Shown: piece after piece, positions 61,660 through 64,000 of the stretch
Numbering within the stretch: the stretch's first letter is position 1
Layout of the letters: each line of letters starts with the position of its first letter
Assembly: GCA_039621445.1 (NCBI GenBank)
Contig: CP154956.1
Location: forward strand, 23,858,743-23,922,742
Source: Euglena gracilis
Lineage: Eukaryota; Euglenida; Euglenophyceae; Euglenales
Direction of reading: 5' to 3'
DNA length: 64,000 nt
The notes under the pieces: generated by a model
Told to the model about the DNA's origin: nothing
Databases searched by the model: none
What the model saw: only the letters and a program-made list of their open reading frames with translations
Translations under genes and position numbers: made by a program

Positions 61660-62795
61660 GTATGAAAGGCATTTCTTGTCCAAGCTTGGCAAGCTTTCCC
61701 CCTGCCTTTCTTTTGTCAGCAACTATTAGTGGGTTCATAAAACAGCCTGTTTTGAATTTTACCCCCCCCCTACCTCTCCTTGTCTGTGCACTGTCTAAGC
61801 ACCGCCCACCCCCGGTTTTTCTGAAGCTTGGTTGTTGATCTTTGCATCCAAGTGCCTGTAAAGTGCAACAGTGGACCACCATTTTTGGCTGATTGGTTAA
61901 ACAGTGAAGGCATGTTTGCATTTTTTTCTGGTAATGCCTAATTTGGCAAAAAATCTTGGCAATTTCCTAACTTTGGGGCTTGATGTTTTGAAATTTTAGG
62001 GTTGGTGAAATTTAATTTGGCATTATAATCCTGATTTTGCACTTGGAGATTCCCAATTTCATCGGTTAAAAAATTGCCGTTTGACCTGGTAACCATGGGC
62101 CATGGTTAACTAATCAATGGCCCAAAATGCGGTTAACCACCCTACCCTGGCCGGATTTTTTTTGTGGACAAAAAGTTTCCCCCCTAATCTAAGCACCAAC
62201 CCCCATATTTTGGCAAATTAAGCACCCCCAGTTCTCACCCATCTTTTCTGGTGCTTTAACCCACCCCCCCCCTTTTTTTGACCCCCCCCCCCCCCGGAGT
62301 CAACCACCCAAAATCTAGCCAAAATCGGCCGAAAATGCTGAAAAAATAAGCCCAACAGAAAACCTGACCCATGGCACCTGGGGGGGGGGCAACCCACCCA
62401 CCCACACTCAACCCCCCCCCCCCGGCCGGGGGGAGAGGCCACACGGGTGTTAAGTGAATCTGTGATTGGGATGCTTTCCTCGCCACATCTGCAACTTCAG
62501 GCCCCTTCTTTGAAACCCCAAAAATATTTGACTCTCTGTCTTCAAATTGATCGGGAACCACCACTCTGGGGAAATATCACTGGTGGCTTGACTTAGCTTG
62601 TTAACCCCCAAAAAATAAAAAAATGTTGAGGCAGAGCTGTTCCATTCTTTGAAACCCACTGCAAAAAACACCAAAAACAAGGGTGGAGATAATTTTAACC
62701 AATCCCCTGATTGAGAAATGGCCGAGGAAAATTTTTTTTGCAAAAAAATGGCCTAAAATGGAAAAAATGAAAAAAAAGGAATAAAAAGAAAAAAG

Positions 62796-62833
<38 letters not shown>

Positions 62834-63071
62834 AATGGGGCGTTTTTATTTGGAAGGTTTTGTTAAATTTTTTAAAAAAAACACAACCATCATTTTTTCA
62901 CCATCATGGCCAAATTTTTCATTTTTTTTTGAATGGTTGACCAACACCGCCTTTTGGACTCCCTCCTATTGGAAGTGCTCCCCAGTCACCCCCCCCCCCC
63001 CAATTGAGATAGGGGGTCCAGTGGAGAGGTCTAACCGTCAAGCGGGGGGGGTATCCCTATTTGCCACCCAG
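61660..63071 (+). other. Intron with GATTCACTT-end MITE and poly(A)
   Basis: Between the WWE exon donor and the next acceptor. Contains a GATTCACTT-family copy (62280-62465) and a run of about 39 A at 62793-62831 preceded by A-rich DNA. An AGTGCTCCCCAGTCACCCCC-style piece near 62960 resembles 10460. Confidence 0.45.
62280..62465. repeat. GATTCACTT-end MITE family, copy
   Basis: CAACCACCCAAAATC, AAACCTGACCCATGGC, CCACCCACCCACACTC and CACGGGTGTTAAGTGAATCT G follow the same order as 27140-27475. Confidence 0.55.
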
Positions 63072-63260
63072 AGTGTCCCACCAATCCAGAATCTTAAACA
63101 AAGCATGCCAAGCTTGTTCTACCAGATGGACCTTCAAAATATGAACCAAACCAACATGCAAACTGGTCGACGCCGTAATATTCGCATCGCACCTCATTCT
63201 CCAGTTGAAGCAAAGTCGCCAAACAACCATGTGGCCATGCTCCCATCAAATAAATTCTGA
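63072..63260 (+). CDS. Terminal exon of the plus-strand gene
   Basis: Acceptor CCTATTTGCCACCCAG (to 63071), then SVPPIQNLKQSMPSLFYQMD, LQNMNQTNMQTGRRRNIRIA, PHSPVEAKSPNNHVAMLPSN KF and TGA. Phase 0 start and balanced, Asn/Gln/Met-rich composition. A basic RRRNIR cluster could be a nuclear signal (inference). The downstream 3' region merges into a dispersed repeat at about 63300. Confidence 0.55.
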   Translation, partial: SVPPIQNLKQSMPSLFYQMDLQNMNQTNMQTGRRRNIRIAPHSPVEAKSPNNHVAMLPSNKF

Positions 63261-63299
63261 GTTTAAAAAGAACTTTTTTTTTGCATTTTCAGGCATTAC

Positions 63300-63725
63300 T
63301 TCGTGCTTACACCTAACGCCTGATTTTTTTTGCATTTCACACCGTATATTTTTTCACTTCTAATCTTTTTTTTTGCACTTTATCTCAAGAATGTTTGCAA
63401 ATGCCACCAATTTGATCGCACTTTATCTCCAAAATGTTTGCATCTTATCCCAAAATATTTGCCCGTTGTTCTGAAAATTTTTGCATTTGGATTGGGTGTT
63501 TTGCACAACTGCCTTTGAAATTTCGACCGGAGTGTGTCTTTTTCCATTGCGCAGTGCAATGCCTTTTCTCGCTGTGCAAAAATAAAATGACGAAGGGCAA
63601 ATTTTTCAAGTGCAACTATTTTTGGGAGACAGTGCAAAAATTTTTGAGACCCTTGGGAATATTTTTGAGGGCGCTGAACAAAAAAATTGACAGGTTGGGG
63701 CAAATATTTGTGTCGGCTGTGGGCA
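63300..63725. repeat. Dispersed GCACTTTA...AAATATTTGC repeat, copy 2
   Basis: Same ordered landmarks as 34385-34765: CACCTAACGCCTGA, TTTGCATTTGGATTGGGTGT, AATAAAATGACGAAGGGCAA, TTTTTGAGACCCTTGGG, GACAGGTTGGGGCAAATATT. Same orientation. Confidence 0.75.
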
Positions 63726-64000
63726 AACAATTTCAGATGCTAGCTGTAATTAATTTTGCACCACAATTCCCCACCACAAAGTTAAACAACGAAGTTTTAA
63801 GACATGGAATGGTGGTTTCCATCACTAGATTCTGAAATGCAATGTTTCTTTGCACCACAGCCACCACAGAAGTGTTGTTGTGTGCCGTGTGTCACGTCAA
63901 CTGTGAAATTGTGTGGGGCATTCACATCCCATTTAATTCTGCAACAAAAAATAGCACTCATTGCTGCATTGCAGCCCACCAGGCAAACATTTTTCTTGCA
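63726..64000. other. Window end, no gene seen
   Basis: Mixed-composition DNA; short minus frames are open but show no motif or splice pair. Confidence 0.35.

Noticed and set aside
62793-62831. Poly(A) tail of a retrogene
   Set aside because: No coding remnant or target duplication was seen beside it; it grades into A-rich DNA, so a simple A run in an intron is more likely.

Overview
This window is eukaryotic nuclear DNA from a repeat-rich genome, most likely an alga or other protist. Coding sequence occurs only as short blocks with GT/AG splice signals and introns of up to several kilobases. Long C/G homopolymer runs are everywhere. Transposable elements of at least five classes are present (DIRS-like, restriction-endonuclease LINE, LTR, hAT-like, many MITEs), and telomere-like TTAGGG/TTTAGGG tracts lie in the interior. 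The sequence alone does not fix the species. There are no bacterial operons, rRNA, tRNA or CRISPR.

Layout. 0-0.7 kb: a coding fragment with an in-frame TAA. 1.7-9.3 kb: a decayed DIRS relic, then a nearly complete DIRS-like retroelement (Gag, RT-RNase H, methyltransferase-like domain, tyrosine recombinase) framed by nested inverted repeats. 9.5-12 kb: A+T-rich DNA with only weak exon candidates. 12.2-36.3 kb: at least 14 minus-strand exon-like blocks that I read as one gene. Its product would have a Tyr/Pro/Ala/Ser-rich N-terminus, an unrecognised helical middle and a Tyr/Gly/Pro-rich C-terminus. Its introns are full of MITEs, a 163-bp satellite and other repeats.

36.6-37.5 kb: an inverted-repeat element filled with telomeric tracts in both orientations. 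38.1-49.1 kb: a LINE split by a hAT-like DNA element, which holds an LTR retrotransposon, whose 5' LTR holds a truncated second LINE (four levels, each junction marked by a target-site duplication or an empty-site copy). 49.3-54.5 kb: tandem repeats, MITEs and two exons of an elongation factor 1-alpha gene or pseudogene. 54.5-60.6 kb: more nested MITEs and an unidentified 180-residue minus-strand coding block. 61.5-63.3 kb: a WWE-domain exon and the terminal exon of a plus-strand gene. The window ends in a dispersed repeat shared with 34.4 kb.

Overall: two or three host genes survive as small exons in DNA built by repeated insertion. Short elements whose terminal inverted repeats include C/G homopolymers, and which often carry a GGCGCC-type hairpin, dominate the noncoding part. 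All coding calls come from frame, splice-signal and motif reading by eye; no similarity search was run.
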